From: Polynucleobacter sp. 80A-SIGWE
GTDB lineage: Bacteria > Pseudomonadota > Gammaproteobacteria > Burkholderiales > Burkholderiaceae
Direction: 5' to 3'
Length of the DNA stretch: 49,482 nt
NCBI RefSeq assembly: GCF_018882295.1
Contig: NZ_JACVOR010000003.1
Coordinates: 1 to 49,482, forward strand
The notes below the pieces were generated by a model. It searched no databases. It was not told the origin of the DNA and saw only the letters and a program-made list of their open reading frames with translations. Below, in pieces: positions 17,033-25,784 of this stretch. Every line of letters begins with the position of its first letter. Positions within the stretch are counted from its first letter, which is position 1. The translations under genes were made by a program, and so were the position numbers.

Positions 17033-17094
17033 GTCCTTTTAAAGGACAAGTCAATTATTCATCCCTGCGTCAGTCGATGTCGTTTAAAACGACA
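17033..17094. other. Two short near-perfect palindromes downstream of the TonB gene
   Basis: GTCCTTT-T-AAAGGAC (17033-17047) and TGTCGTTT-A-AAACGACA (17078-17094) lie 30 bases apart between the tRNA-like sequence and the 3' end of the TonB gene. They may be protein sites or terminators. No gene is visible in 16981-17131. Confidence 0.3.
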
Positions 17095-17131
17095 TTACAA
17101 ATATATGCGTATATACGTATATGTAGAAATA

Positions 17132-17926
17132 TTACTTTCTTTGATTAAGTTTGCCCGAGCTCCATATGTCAAATTGCCGTTGAGCTTCAGCAGTGATGCC
17201 ATCAATAGAGTCTTGGGGTAATTGATTAAGGCATTCAGCTAACGCTTCGGGGCTGAGTTTTTCAGCAGGCTTGCTCTTCTTGATTTCTTGCGATGATTTT
17301 CCATCCCAAGCAAATGGATTGCCAAACGCTGGTGTATCGGGCAGGCAATCATCTCTATAGACTGGCGCATCATTTGTAGCAAATGGCGTAAATGAAATGG
17401 TTCTCTCAAAAATAAGTGGCTTACCTGTTGGTGTGGGCGGTAGGGGCGGCATTGAAGATATGGCTTTTCTAGCCAGTTGCTCTGCCTTATCGGATGTTTT
17501 CCAAAGCGTCTCTACTTTGGTGACACTTCCGCTGGGCGCAATTTCGATTCTGAATCGCACTTGTCCTTGGTCTGGTCCTTCTATAGCAGTTCCCATCATA
17601 CTTCGCACTTGCTGACCAAAAGAGTGACGATAGCCTTTACTATTTTTAAGCGTGTACTTTGAGGCAAAAGCCCACTCTTCTGCTGTTGGCGCTGAGGGAG
17701 CAGCCAATGATGCTGGTTGTTTATCGCTATTTTGACTGGTGCTTAAGTTACTATTGGTTTTGGCAATAGGTTCCTCAAGCTGAACCTCAATGATCTCTGG
17801 GTTTTTATCATTGGGTTTTAAGTGGGTGAAGCCTTCATATGATGTCCATAGCAGAAATAGCCCTAGGTGAAGAGCGATGGAGAGCCAGATAGCGACGGAG
17901 CGCATAGGCGCCGGTTGTTTGGTCAA
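17132..17926 (-). CDS. TonB-like energy transducer
   Basis: 264 residues. A single N-terminal membrane anchor (about 9-27, SVAIWLSIALHLGLFLLW) is followed by a short Pro/Ser/Glu linker and a TonB C-terminal-like domain around residues 85-170 (GQVRFRIEIAPSGSVTKVE, then AISSMPPLPPTP). A further 90-residue tail has Cys near 196 and 227, longer than usual for TonB. The family couples inner-membrane proton force to outer-membrane transport, but many such paralogues have no known receptor. No exbB/exbD or receptor gene is adjacent. It lies outside the integrated element. Confidence 0.8.
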   Translation of the reverse strand: MTKQPAPMRSVAIWLSIALHLGLFLLWTSYEGFTHLKPNDKNPEIIEVQLEEPIAKTNSNLSTSQNSDKQPASLAAPSAPTAEEWAFASKYTLKNSKGYRHSFGQQVRSMMGTAIEGPDQGQVRFRIEIAPSGSVTKVETLWKTSDKAEQLARKAISSMPPLPPTPTGKPLIFERTISFTPFATNDAPVYRDDCLPDTPAFGNPFAWDGKSSQEIKKSKPAEKLSPEALAECLNQLPQDSIDGITAEAQRQFDIWSSGKLNQRK

Positions 17927-18048
17927 TTCGGAGTGACTCTCGTGCTGATGAAGTTTGATGGCTTGGAATGCTTAGATAATGTCATGGACAATGCGTTTAT
18001 GGCTTAAAAGGGCATAGAATCAAAGAAATAACCATGTAAGGCTTAATT

Positions 18049-18663
18049 ATGGACAATAAACAGCACTGGGATGGTGTTTATGGCAGCAAAGCTCCAGACG
18101 CAGTTAGTTGGTATGCGCCACACCTAAAAACCTCTTTAAATCTAATTCATCAAGCCAGTACAAATAAGGGCGCTGCCGTTATTGATATTGGTGGCGGCGA
18201 ATCTACGCTGGTGGATGACCTTTTGTCTGAGGGTTATGAGGACATCAGTGTTTTAGATATCTCTCAAAAAGCAATTGATGTAGCTAGAGCTCGCATTGGT
18301 AAGCAGGCTGATCAGGTTCACTGGTATTGCGCTGATATTACGCAAGCAATATTACCTCAAGGCTATTTTGATGTTTGGCACGATAGAGCCGTCTTTCATT
18401 TTTTAACTGAAGAAGCACAACGAGCAAGATATGTAGAGCAAGTCATGCGTTCAGTAAAGCATGGTGGCTATGTCATTATGTCTACCTTTGGTCCCGAGGG
18501 TCCAGAAAAGTGTAGCGGCCTAGATGTAGTTCGCTATGATTCTGAACATTTACATGGGCAGTTTGGTAAGACCTTTAAGCTTATTGATAGCTCTACTGAG
18601 ATCCATCAAACCCCAATGGGAGCTACGCAACAGTTCCTATATTGCTTTTGTAGGATGGAATAG
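18049..18663 (+). CDS. Class I SAM-dependent methyltransferase
   Basis: 204 residues. The glycine-rich SAM motif VIDIGGGESTLVDDLL lies near 46-61 and the acidic post-I motif VLDISQ near 72. An HDRAVFHFLT segment sits near residue 110, where the substrate pocket lies. The N-terminal HWDGVYGSKAPDAVSWY resembles small-molecule methyltransferases near the TehB/thiopurine group. The substrate is unknown. It stands alone, with a weak terminator after it. Confidence 0.9.
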   Translation: MDNKQHWDGVYGSKAPDAVSWYAPHLKTSLNLIHQASTNKGAAVIDIGGGESTLVDDLLSEGYEDISVLDISQKAIDVARARIGKQADQVHWYCADITQAILPQGYFDVWHDRAVFHFLTEEAQRARYVEQVMRSVKHGGYVIMSTFGPEGPEKCSGLDVVRYDSEHLHGQFGKTFKLIDSSTEIHQTPMGATQQFLYCFCRME

Positions 18664-18713
18664 GGTCGAGCATTTTCGAGATCTGTCGATTCTGTTCCAA
18701 ACTTCTAAGAATT

Positions 18714-18741
18714 ACTAAAATTACCTTCAGGTAGTTTTTTT
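18714..18741 (+). terminator. Weak terminator after the methyltransferase
   Basis: TACCT-TC-AGGTA is followed by GTTTTTTT. The stem is only 5 bp but the T tract is good. Confidence 0.4.
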
Positions 18742-19109
18742 AATAATTTCCTTTTTGGCGCATTCTCCTTGCCGTTAAGAGGCACGTCGAAAGCCTGTTT
18801 TGTAATCACCGGAGTCTATCTCAGCCCTCGTGCTCGAGCGTTAGTCACATGAATTATCTAGTGTCACTCAGCGTGACGGTTGGGCCTTATGAGGTGCTTT
18901 GCGAATGATTAAAACGGGGCGCTTGAAGGTTTTTCGGCAATAGAGGGCGGCCAAAAGTAGTCACCAAGGCCTGCACTATTTGAATCTTATGTCCCCAGAT
19001 TCACCCCCTAGCCGGTCCACTAGGAATGAAGATGCTAATCTCCGAATTGGTATTTTTGTGGGTATTACTTTAAATAACTGCGGAGTAGCTCTAGCGATAG
19101 CAGGATCAT
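18742..19109. other. Gene-free stretch
   Basis: No open frame with coding character was found on either strand. A small hairpin (GTCACTCAGCGTGAC) lies near 18862. The block GGCGGCCAAAAGTAGTCACC near 18947 looks like transposon-derived sequence, but no transposase remnant or end repeats could be shown. Confidence 0.4.
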
Positions 19110-19316
19110 TCAGTCACATGCTGATTTTTTAAGATCATTAAAAGACTCTCGATCATCTAGCCCCCAGCTTTCCCAGCCATCTCCAAAAAGCTCATGGGGA
19201 TGCTGTGTTCTATCGGATCCATTTCCACATGCCATTGAATTCGACGGGCAATATCTCTCGCATCCCCAACATACTCGTTCTGGATGTGGTGGGTTGAGGG
19301 GGAATTTTTTTAGCAT
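19110..19316 (-). CDS. DUF3079-family small protein
   Basis: 68 residues. The family pattern is clear: KKFPLNPPHPERVCWGCERY, then CPSNSMACGNG, then RTQHPHELFGDGW. Four conserved Cys in CWGCxxYC and MAC suggest metal binding. The family is small and common in proteobacteria, with no known function. No good ribosome site is visible upstream. Confidence 0.85.
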   Translation of the reverse strand: MLKKFPLNPPHPERVCWGCERYCPSNSMACGNGSDRTQHPHELFGDGWESWGLDDRESFNDLKKSACD

Positions 19317-19442
19317 ATCAATTTTTATTTGTATTTAAACGCTTGTTTATCTCCAAGTATTTGATTTATAGCAAAAGAAGTCTGCATTTCAAGCGTTTAA
19401 AGAGGCCTTATTGTTGGGTATAGTTCTATAGAGCTATTTCAA

Positions 19443-19455
19443 TAACCAATGGTTA
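19443..19455. promoter_or_regulatory. Interrupted palindrome upstream of the PAS-nnrS operon
   Basis: TAACCA-A-TGGTTA lies 68 bases before the PAS gene start. It may be an operator. A TTGAT half-site at 19493 resembles half of an FNR/DNR box, but its partner half is missing. Confidence 0.3.
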
Positions 19456-19522
19456 CGTGGAGAATCCAAAAATCTAAAAACAATAGACCTTTTGATCCCT
19501 AGCTTACGGAGTTTGTCTGAAT

Positions 19523-19948
19523 ATGAAATACCAAGTTGATTTTGAGCAGTTGGCCAACGCGATGGGTGATGGCGTTGTTATTTCAGATGCCAAAGGCGAT
19601 ATTGTTTTTTGGAATACATCTGCAGAAAGAATTTTTGGATACTCAGCTGCTGAAGCTCTGGGTAAAAGTTTGGACATCATTACGCCAGAGCGTTTTAGAG
19701 CGCGGCACTGGGACGGGTATAAAAAATCCATGGAGACGGGAACTACCCGCTACGGTTCTACCTTGCTCACCGTACCGGCCCTTCACAAAGAGGGGGGATC
19801 TTTATCAATTGCTTTCACAGTGGCAATGCTGACGGATGAAGATGGCAATGTAGGCGCTATTGCAGCGATTGTGAGGGATGATACGGAGCGCTTTCAGACG
19901 GATCGTGAACTCAAAAAACGCATTGCCGAACTAGAGGCGAAGTCGTAA
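19523..19948 (+). CDS. Stand-alone PAS protein, probable heme gas sensor
   Basis: 141 residues. One PAS domain (about 7-122) is followed by a short coiled coil (DRELKKRIAELEAKS). The segment RARHWDGYKKSMETG carries His62 in a context (RxRHxxGY...TG) very like the heme-ligating helix of FixL, so heme binding is likely. There is no kinase, cyclase or DNA-binding output. It starts the run toward nnrS, 11 bases before it. I infer that it senses O2 or NO and acts through a partner protein. The PAS call is firm; heme binding is inference from the motif. Confidence 0.88.
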   Translation: MKYQVDFEQLANAMGDGVVISDAKGDIVFWNTSAERIFGYSAAEALGKSLDIITPERFRARHWDGYKKSMETGTTRYGSTLLTVPALHKEGGSLSIAFTVAMLTDEDGNVGAIAAIVRDDTERFQTDRELKKRIAELEAKS

Positions 19949-19959
19949 TTAAAGCAGAT

Positions 19960-21114
19960 ATGCCAAAGAAGACCATTCCGCTTTTTGCGCTAGGCTTTAG
20001 ACCGTTTTATTTATTGGCGGCATTTTGGTCTGTAGTGGCTATTTTGGAATGGCTGATGGAGCTCAGTGGTTCAGGCATTCGAGGGATTGGCTCGATTCCT
20101 GGAATTCAGTGGCATGCGCATGAAATGATTTTTGGGTTTGCAACAACAGTTGTAGCTGGCTTCTCCCTAACTGCAGTTAGATCATGGACGGGGCTTGAGA
20201 CACCTAAGGGCAGATCGTTAATGCTGCTAGCAATTTTCTGGATTGCGGGGAGACTTGGTCCGTTATTTAGTTCGTATTTTGTAATTATTGACATTCTGTT
20301 TTTGCCGATCATCGCAATGATTATTGGTAAGTTGATATTACAAAGAAACATGATGAGAAATCTATTCCTGCCCCTGATTCTTAGTGTTTTGGGAGTATTG
20401 AATGGGCTGTTCTATATGTCTGCCTATGGGCATATCAGCATTGATAGTAATGCCCCTTTGATTTCATCATTATTTTTAATTGTGATGATCGAAATCATGA
20501 TTGGTGGTCGAGTGATCCCAAGCTTTACCGCAAATGCTATTGTTGGATTAAAGCAGTTTCGCAATAAATCATTTGCAGCTCTTGCGGTGGCATTAAGTGC
20601 CGCATCCTTTTTGCTTTGGACACTTTTTCCAGTCAGCGTTATTACTGCTCTTATATGCATTCTGACCGGCATATTACAGTTCATTTTGCTGTTAGGCTGG
20701 AAGCCCTTGGCTGCACGATCCAAGCCAATCCTATGGATCCTACACGCTGCCTATTTTTGGATTTCTTTAGGATTTATCCTTCTCGGCCTTTCATCTTTGG
20801 GGCTGGCCTCCATGTATATCGCTCTGCATGCTTTTGGTATTGGCGCTACGGGCGGCTTGATTATCGGCATGATTACCAGAACGGCTATGGGGCATACAGG
20901 CAGGCTGATTAAGGCAGGGGCAATCGAGGTGAGCTGTTATGTATTAGTGCAGGTGACAGCAGTGATTTGGATGGTTGCGCATTTAACAGTGGGCGTTTGG
21001 TTCCATTTTACGATTGGGCTAGCTGGCATCTGCTGGTGTTTGGCTTTCATTCTTTACATCTACAAGTACTTTCCTTGGCTTACCAAGCCCCGCTTGGATG
21101 GGCAACCAGGGTAG
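19960..21114 (+). CDS. nnrS: NnrS-family membrane protein
   Basis: 384 residues with about twelve hydrophobic membrane segments. NnrS landmarks are ALGFRPFYLLAAFW near the N terminus, WHAHEMIFGFATTVVAGF (about 50-67) with the conserved HAHE histidines, and GGRVIPSFTANA near 180. NnrS is a heme- and copper-containing inner-membrane protein that protects cells against nitric oxide during nitrate respiration or denitrification. It follows the PAS gene and stands upstream of the nitrate reductase block, which fits that role. Confidence 0.93.
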   Translation: MPKKTIPLFALGFRPFYLLAAFWSVVAILEWLMELSGSGIRGIGSIPGIQWHAHEMIFGFATTVVAGFSLTAVRSWTGLETPKGRSLMLLAIFWIAGRLGPLFSSYFVIIDILFLPIIAMIIGKLILQRNMMRNLFLPLILSVLGVLNGLFYMSAYGHISIDSNAPLISSLFLIVMIEIMIGGRVIPSFTANAIVGLKQFRNKSFAALAVALSAASFLLWTLFPVSVITALICILTGILQFILLLGWKPLAARSKPILWILHAAYFWISLGFILLGLSSLGLASMYIALHAFGIGATGGLIIGMITRTAMGHTGRLIKAGAIEVSCYVLVQVTAVIWMVAHLTVGVWFHFTIGLAGICWCLAFILYIYKYFPWLTKPRLDGQPG

Positions 21115-21146
21115 TGGCGCTATTGAGTTGATAGCGCATCTCTTAT

Positions 21147-22379
21147 ATGGGTATGCCAATGAATATGATGATTCCTTCCTTTTCAGGAGATCTACTAACT
21201 AAGAGCAGGATTGCACCGCTAGTCATCAAAGGCAAGACAATTCTTCCTATTGTGCAAGGCGGTATGGGTGTAGGGGTATCAGCTCATCGTCTTGCGGGCG
21301 CAGTTGCAAAAAATGGAGGCATGGGAACGATCTCCTCCATTGATTTGAGACGTTTGCATCCAGACTTAATGCAAGAGACCCAACACCTATCTCCTTGTTC
21401 GGATAGTCGAGAGGTCATTAATAAAGCGAACATTGAGGCATTAAGGCGGGAAATTACCCAGGCTAAAGTAGATTCTGAGGGATTTGGTTTAATTGCAGTA
21501 AACGTCATGAAGGCTGTGAATGAGTATGCCGCCTATGTGAGGTGTTCCTTAGAGAATGGAGCTGATGCCATCGTAGTGGGTGCCGGCTTACCGCTTGATT
21601 TACCGGATCTAGCGGCAGATTTTCCGGATGCCATTTTGATTCCAATTCTGTCAGAATCTAGAGGCGTTCAATTATTAGTAAAAAAATGGATGAAGAAAGG
21701 GCGTCTTCCTGATGCCATTGTGATCGAGAATCCTAGATTGGCTGGAGGGCATGTAGGGGCATCTAGCGTGGGGGATATTCACAACCCAAAATTTGATTTT
21801 GAAAATGTCATCCCTGAGGTGCTTACTTTTTTTAAATCCATCGGAATTGAAGGGCAGATTCCGCTAATTGCAGCTGGCGGAGTTTCTTCCTTACAAGACA
21901 TTAAGCGCTTGCAGGCACTTGGAGCATCTGGCGTCCAGTTAGGCACTGCTTTTGCGGTAACTTGTGAGAGCGACGCTGACGAGGCATTTAAACATGTGCT
22001 GGCTAATGCCAAACAAAAGGATTTAGTTGAGTTTTTAAGTGTGGCTGGACTTCCAGCTAGAGCAGTCAAAACTCCCTGGCTTGGAAAGTATCTAAAGGTT
22101 GAGAGCATTCTGCAAGGTACGGCTCGCAAAAAACCACGTTGCACAATGATTTTTGATTGCCTTCATGATTGCGGCTTGCGTGATGGTAATAGTTCATGGG
22201 GTCAATTTTGCATTGATAAGGTCCTTGGGAGCGCCCTTACTGGCAATGTACAGAAAGGGTTGTTTTTTCGAGGGGCCGGCGCCTTACCTTTTGGCAATCA
22301 GATACGCCCCGTCATCGAATTAATTACCCAATTATTGTCAGAAGTGGAGCCAGAAAATTATGGTTATGCAGCCAATTAG
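21147..22379 (+). CDS. Nitronate monooxygenase-like FMN oxidoreductase
   Basis: About 410 residues; the start is uncertain among ATG 21147, 21153 and 21159. It is a TIM-barrel flavoprotein of the 2-nitropropane-dioxygenase/NMO group. FMN-binding glycine motifs are PIVQGGMGVGVSAHRLAGAV near the N terminus, AGGHVGAS near 200 and IAAGGVSS with GASGVQLGTAFA near 245-270. A Cys-rich C-terminal segment (about 335-355) is longer than in classical NMO. The true substrate may be a nitro or nitronate compound or another enone. Its last 20 bases overlap the next gene. Confidence 0.88.
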   Translation: MGMPMNMMIPSFSGDLLTKSRIAPLVIKGKTILPIVQGGMGVGVSAHRLAGAVAKNGGMGTISSIDLRRLHPDLMQETQHLSPCSDSREVINKANIEALRREITQAKVDSEGFGLIAVNVMKAVNEYAAYVRCSLENGADAIVVGAGLPLDLPDLAADFPDAILIPILSESRGVQLLVKKWMKKGRLPDAIVIENPRLAGGHVGASSVGDIHNPKFDFENVIPEVLTFFKSIGIEGQIPLIAAGGVSSLQDIKRLQALGASGVQLGTAFAVTCESDADEAFKHVLANAKQKDLVEFLSVAGLPARAVKTPWLGKYLKVESILQGTARKKPRCTMIFDCLHDCGLRDGNSSWGQFCIDKVLGSALTGNVQKGLFFRGAGALPFGNQIRPVIELITQLLSEVEPENYGYAAN

Positions 22380-24780
22380 TTTTGATGTATTAGCTGAAAA
22401 GTATTTAAAAAATGGTGAAAAAGATGAGCAAACTATTTTTGCAAGGGTGGCAAAAAGTCTCGCCTCAGTAGAAGAGCCGTCTCTACGCGAAGAAGTGGAG
22501 AAGAAATTCTTGGAGAATTTCAATGCAGGCGCCATTGGCGCCGGTCGCATTATGAGCTCAGCGGGAACTGGGATTAAGGCAACTCTAATTAATTGCTTTG
22601 TGCAGCCGGTTGGAGATTGTATTCAGGACTTAGATGAGGATGGTTACCCTGGTATTTATGAGGCTTTAAAGCAGGCTGCCGAAACTATGCGTCGTGGCGG
22701 CGGGGTTGGGTATGACTTTTCTAGAATTCGACCAAAAGGTTCCGAGGTCAAAGGAACCGCCTCAATTGCTTCAGGCCCTTGTAGTTACATCAATGTATTT
22801 GATCAATCCTGCTCCACAGTAGAAAGCGCTGGATCAAGACGGGGGGCTCAAATGGGCGTATTGAGAATAGACCACCCAGATATATTCGATTTCATTACGG
22901 CAAAAAGAACGCCGGGTCGATGGAATAACTTCAATGTCTCCGTTGGCGTTTCAAATGATTTCATGCGATCGGTTGAAAATGATGGGGAGATGGAGCTAGT
23001 ACACAAGGCAAAGCCTGGTGAATTATTGATTGCGGATGGAGCTTACCAAAAATCGGATCAAATCTGGGTATACAAGAAAGTAAAAGCAAGAGATGTTTGG
23101 GATGCGGTTATGCAATCGGCCTATGATTTTGCCGAGCCTGGAATTTTATTTCTGGACAATATTAATCAGGATAATAATTTGTATTATTGCGAGAGGATTG
23201 AGGCGACCAATCCTTGTGGTGAGCAGCCCTTGCCTCCCTATGGTTGTTGTGACCTAGGCCCTATAATTCTCCCCAGATTTATCGTCAATCCTTTCGGGTT
23301 TTCAGGTGAACCTTATTTTGATTTCGATAAATTCTCTGAAGTAGTGAAGGTTCAAGTACGTATGCTTGATAACGTCTTGGATGCAACATACTGGCCACTT
23401 GAAGAGCAGGGATTAGAGGCCCACTCAAAGCGACGTATTGGCGTAGGCTTTACCGGTCTTGGAGATGCCTTAATTATGCTTAAGCTGGCATACAACAGCG
23501 CTCCAGCGAGATTAAAGGCCGCGGAAATATCAGAAAAGTTGCGTGATATTTCCTACGAGGCTTCAATTGCATTGGCTCAGGAGAAAGGGTCATTTCCAGA
23601 TTTGGATATCGACCAATATCTTTCGGGTGGAAATTTTGCGAGTCGACTTGGTGAGGATTTGAAGAAAAAAATTCGGCAGTTTGGCTTGAGAAATAGCCAC
23701 CTGTTGTCGATAGCGCCTACTGGAACAGTGAGTCTTGCATTCGCAGATAATGCATCAAATGGAATTGAGCCTCCTTTCTCATGGACATATACCAGAAAGA
23801 AAAGAGAGGCTGATGGCTCAACGAAAGAGTATGCGGTTGAGGATCACGCTTGGAGGATGTATAAGGAATTGGGTGGAGACGTCAATGTATTGCCAGAGTA
23901 TTTCGTAACTGCCTTAGAAATGTCTGCTGAAGATCATATTTTGATGATGGAAGCAGTTCAACCATTTATTGATACCGCCATTTCAAAAACGGTAAATGTT
24001 CCGGCAGATTATCCTTATGAGAAATTTAAGGATCTATATCTAACGGCATGGAAGTCCAGACTCAAGGGAATGGCCACCTATCGACCCAATAGTATTTTGG
24101 GTTCGGTATTGCAGGTAACTCCTAGTCCAAACGAGAATCCCTTAAGCGCAGATCTAGATGGCGAGGATTGGAGAAATAGTCCGTCAAAAAAAGTGGTGGA
24201 TCGCCGTCCTAATGGCGAATTACCTGCGGTGGCTGAGAAAATTAATTACTGGACTCAGGATGGGCAAAAAACGCTGTATTTAATTATTTCCTTTTTGACT
24301 GTTGAGGGGGTGGTTGCTGGCAAGAAAGCAAGTGTTGAGAGGGCAATTGAATTTTTTATGCCTGTAGGTCAAAGTGGAGAGTCTCAGCAGTGGATTACTT
24401 CGAGTATGCGAATGCTCTCTCTTGCAGCACGCGGAGGCTTCCTTGCAAGAGCTCTCAGTGATATGAGGAAGGTTGCTTGGGATAGAGGGGCTGTTCGATT
24501 AGGAACGAAGAAAAAGCAAGATGGTGCTGTAGCCCCAATGTGGCATGACTCTGAAGTGGCTGCTGTAGCTTTTGCTATTGAGAATATCCTAGCCAAAAGG
24601 GGAATTACAGAATTTAAAGCTGCAGAGGAGTTTACGATTGGTGAGCTTGATTCTCAAAAAAGCACGGGCGGGGGCCTAATGGCTGGGAAAAAATGTCCGG
24701 ACTGTGGCGCTCATGCGATGATAAAAAAAGATGGCTGTGATTACTGCACAAGTTGTGGTTACGTCGGAGCGTGTGGCTAA
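22360..24780 (+). CDS. nrdJ: Adenosylcobalamin-dependent (class II) ribonucleotide reductase
   Basis: 806 residues. Family signatures are LINCFVQPVGD near residue 80 (first redox Cys), a RRGGGVGYDFSRIRPKG block, the catalytic loop NPCGEQPLPPYGCCDLG near 284-300, and LLSIAPTGTVSLAF near 448. A C-terminal zinc ribbon (CPDCGAH, then CDYCTSCGYVGACG) carries the mobile redox cysteines. Class II enzymes make deoxyribonucleotides with or without oxygen, using B12. Overlap with the preceding gene and position before the nar genes suggest it serves low-oxygen growth (inference). Confidence 0.95.
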   Translation: MVMQPISFDVLAEKYLKNGEKDEQTIFARVAKSLASVEEPSLREEVEKKFLENFNAGAIGAGRIMSSAGTGIKATLINCFVQPVGDCIQDLDEDGYPGIYEALKQAAETMRRGGGVGYDFSRIRPKGSEVKGTASIASGPCSYINVFDQSCSTVESAGSRRGAQMGVLRIDHPDIFDFITAKRTPGRWNNFNVSVGVSNDFMRSVENDGEMELVHKAKPGELLIADGAYQKSDQIWVYKKVKARDVWDAVMQSAYDFAEPGILFLDNINQDNNLYYCERIEATNPCGEQPLPPYGCCDLGPIILPRFIVNPFGFSGEPYFDFDKFSEVVKVQVRMLDNVLDATYWPLEEQGLEAHSKRRIGVGFTGLGDALIMLKLAYNSAPARLKAAEISEKLRDISYEASIALAQEKGSFPDLDIDQYLSGGNFASRLGEDLKKKIRQFGLRNSHLLSIAPTGTVSLAFADNASNGIEPPFSWTYTRKKREADGSTKEYAVEDHAWRMYKELGGDVNVLPEYFVTALEMSAEDHILMMEAVQPFIDTAISKTVNVPADYPYEKFKDLYLTAWKSRLKGMATYRPNSILGSVLQVTPSPNENPLSADLDGEDWRNSPSKKVVDRRPNGELPAVAEKINYWTQDGQKTLYLIISFLTVEGVVAGKKASVERAIEFFMPVGQSGESQQWITSSMRMLSLAARGGFLARALSDMRKVAWDRGAVRLGTKKKQDGAVAPMWHDSEVAAVAFAIENILAKRGITEFKAAEEFTIGELDSQKSTGGGLMAGKKCPDCGAHAMIKKDGCDYCTSCGYVGACG

Positions 24781-24801
24781 TCATCTGTGGATGCAGTGAG
24801 T

Positions 24802-25767
24802 TCAATATAGTTTTTGTTGAATCAACAAGATTATTGTTCGGGCTAGCAAAAATAGGACAAGCGCAGTAGAAATAGCAATTGCAATCGTCGCAGCTTGATG
24901 GGGCCAGCCTCCTCGTATAACCGCCTCAATGACGCAAGAGGTGGTTGCAGCAGCAGGGAATGCAAATGACCAAAATCCAAATGAAAAGGGGACCGCCGTC
25001 CAAGACCGCCATCTCGTGAGTACTGCAAAAATAGGACCTGATGCAATACCCAAACCTACCAAGATGGCATCAACTGGAAGGTTTGGCCAAATCGTAATGG
25101 CGGTGATGGTGCTAACTGCTGCTGGACCCATTTCAATTCCAATGGTTGGGCGAAATTGCGGTGGCAGAGGGCCTGCAAACAAGCGATGCAAAATGCGCAT
25201 TTCTAATAACGCCCAACCTCCAAGACCCATTCCCCATACAAGATATCCAAATCCAGGCAATCCAATTGCAGCTAACGCAGCGCCTCCAACTAAGCCGCCA
25301 GGAACAATGGGTAGATACAGCGCTGGTGTTACTTGGTCAGTGGGCATATTACCCATTGAGAGCATATGAACCACTCGCCAAGCAATGGTGACTTGAATAA
25401 TGAGCGCGATAGCAGTTAACGTATAAGCAAACGTAGAGTATTCCGGAAATCTGGGGAATAGTAGAGCGATAGCAAGCATTGTGCTAATAGGAAAATAAGC
25501 CATCATTGGGCCTAAAACCGGGTTTAAGAACTTCTCCCTAATCGCTTGAGGATAAAAAATCGCCTTAATACTCCAGAGTATTGTTAGAAAGCATAGAATG
25601 AAGATGCCGAGTACAAGAAAAAAACGTTCAATCCAAAAAGTTGAAATTGAAGTGACGTGAGAGTATTTACTCCATGCGAAGGAGAGGCTAAGTAAGCTTA
25701 GGGACATGCCAAATAGTCCTGGGTGTAGGCGATGAAGCCAATTGGGCTCTTTGTCTCTTTGTATCAT
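24802..25767 (-). CDS. SLAC1/TDT-family anion channel or exporter
   Basis: 321 residues with about ten membrane segments. The TDT/SLAC1 pattern is clear: LHRLHPGLFGMSLSLLSLSFAW at the start, MLSMGNMPTDQVTPALYLPIVPGG near 135-160 and a C-terminal SFGFWSFAFPAAATT. The family includes TehA and plant guard-cell anion channels that pass nitrate and chloride. Beside narX the plausible cargo is nitrate, nitrite or another anion (inference). It is divergent from narX with only 17 bases between start codons. Confidence 0.88.
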   Translation of the reverse strand: MIQRDKEPNWLHRLHPGLFGMSLSLLSLSFAWSKYSHVTSISTFWIERFFLVLGIFILCFLTILWSIKAIFYPQAIREKFLNPVLGPMMAYFPISTMLAIALLFPRFPEYSTFAYTLTAIALIIQVTIAWRVVHMLSMGNMPTDQVTPALYLPIVPGGLVGGAALAAIGLPGFGYLVWGMGLGGWALLEMRILHRLFAGPLPPQFRPTIGIEMGPAAVSTITAITIWPNLPVDAILVGLGIASGPIFAVLTRWRSWTAVPFSFGFWSFAFPAAATTSCVIEAVIRGGWPHQAATIAIAISTALVLFLLARTIILLIQQKLY

Positions 25768-25784
25768 TATTTATATATTGTGGA
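25768..25784. promoter_or_regulatory. 17-bp divergent intergenic region, narX / SLAC1
   Basis: Only 17 AT-rich bases separate the two start codons. There is no ribosome site for either gene. TATATT precedes narX by a -10-like distance and TATAAA precedes the other gene. This fits leaderless transcripts, or else one start is annotated too far upstream. Confidence 0.35.

Noticed and set aside
16651..17221. Several overlapping ORFs on both strands near the integrase
   Set aside because: They cross the att repeat, two terminators and the tRNA-Phe-like sequence, so they are chance frames in non-coding DNA.
18940..19000. Insertion-sequence remnant
   Set aside because: The sequence has a transposon-like feel, but no transposase fragment, end repeats or target duplication can be shown.
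24929..25391. Plus-strand ORFs opposite the SLAC1 gene
   Set aside because: They are shadows of a clear ten-helix membrane protein on the minus strand.
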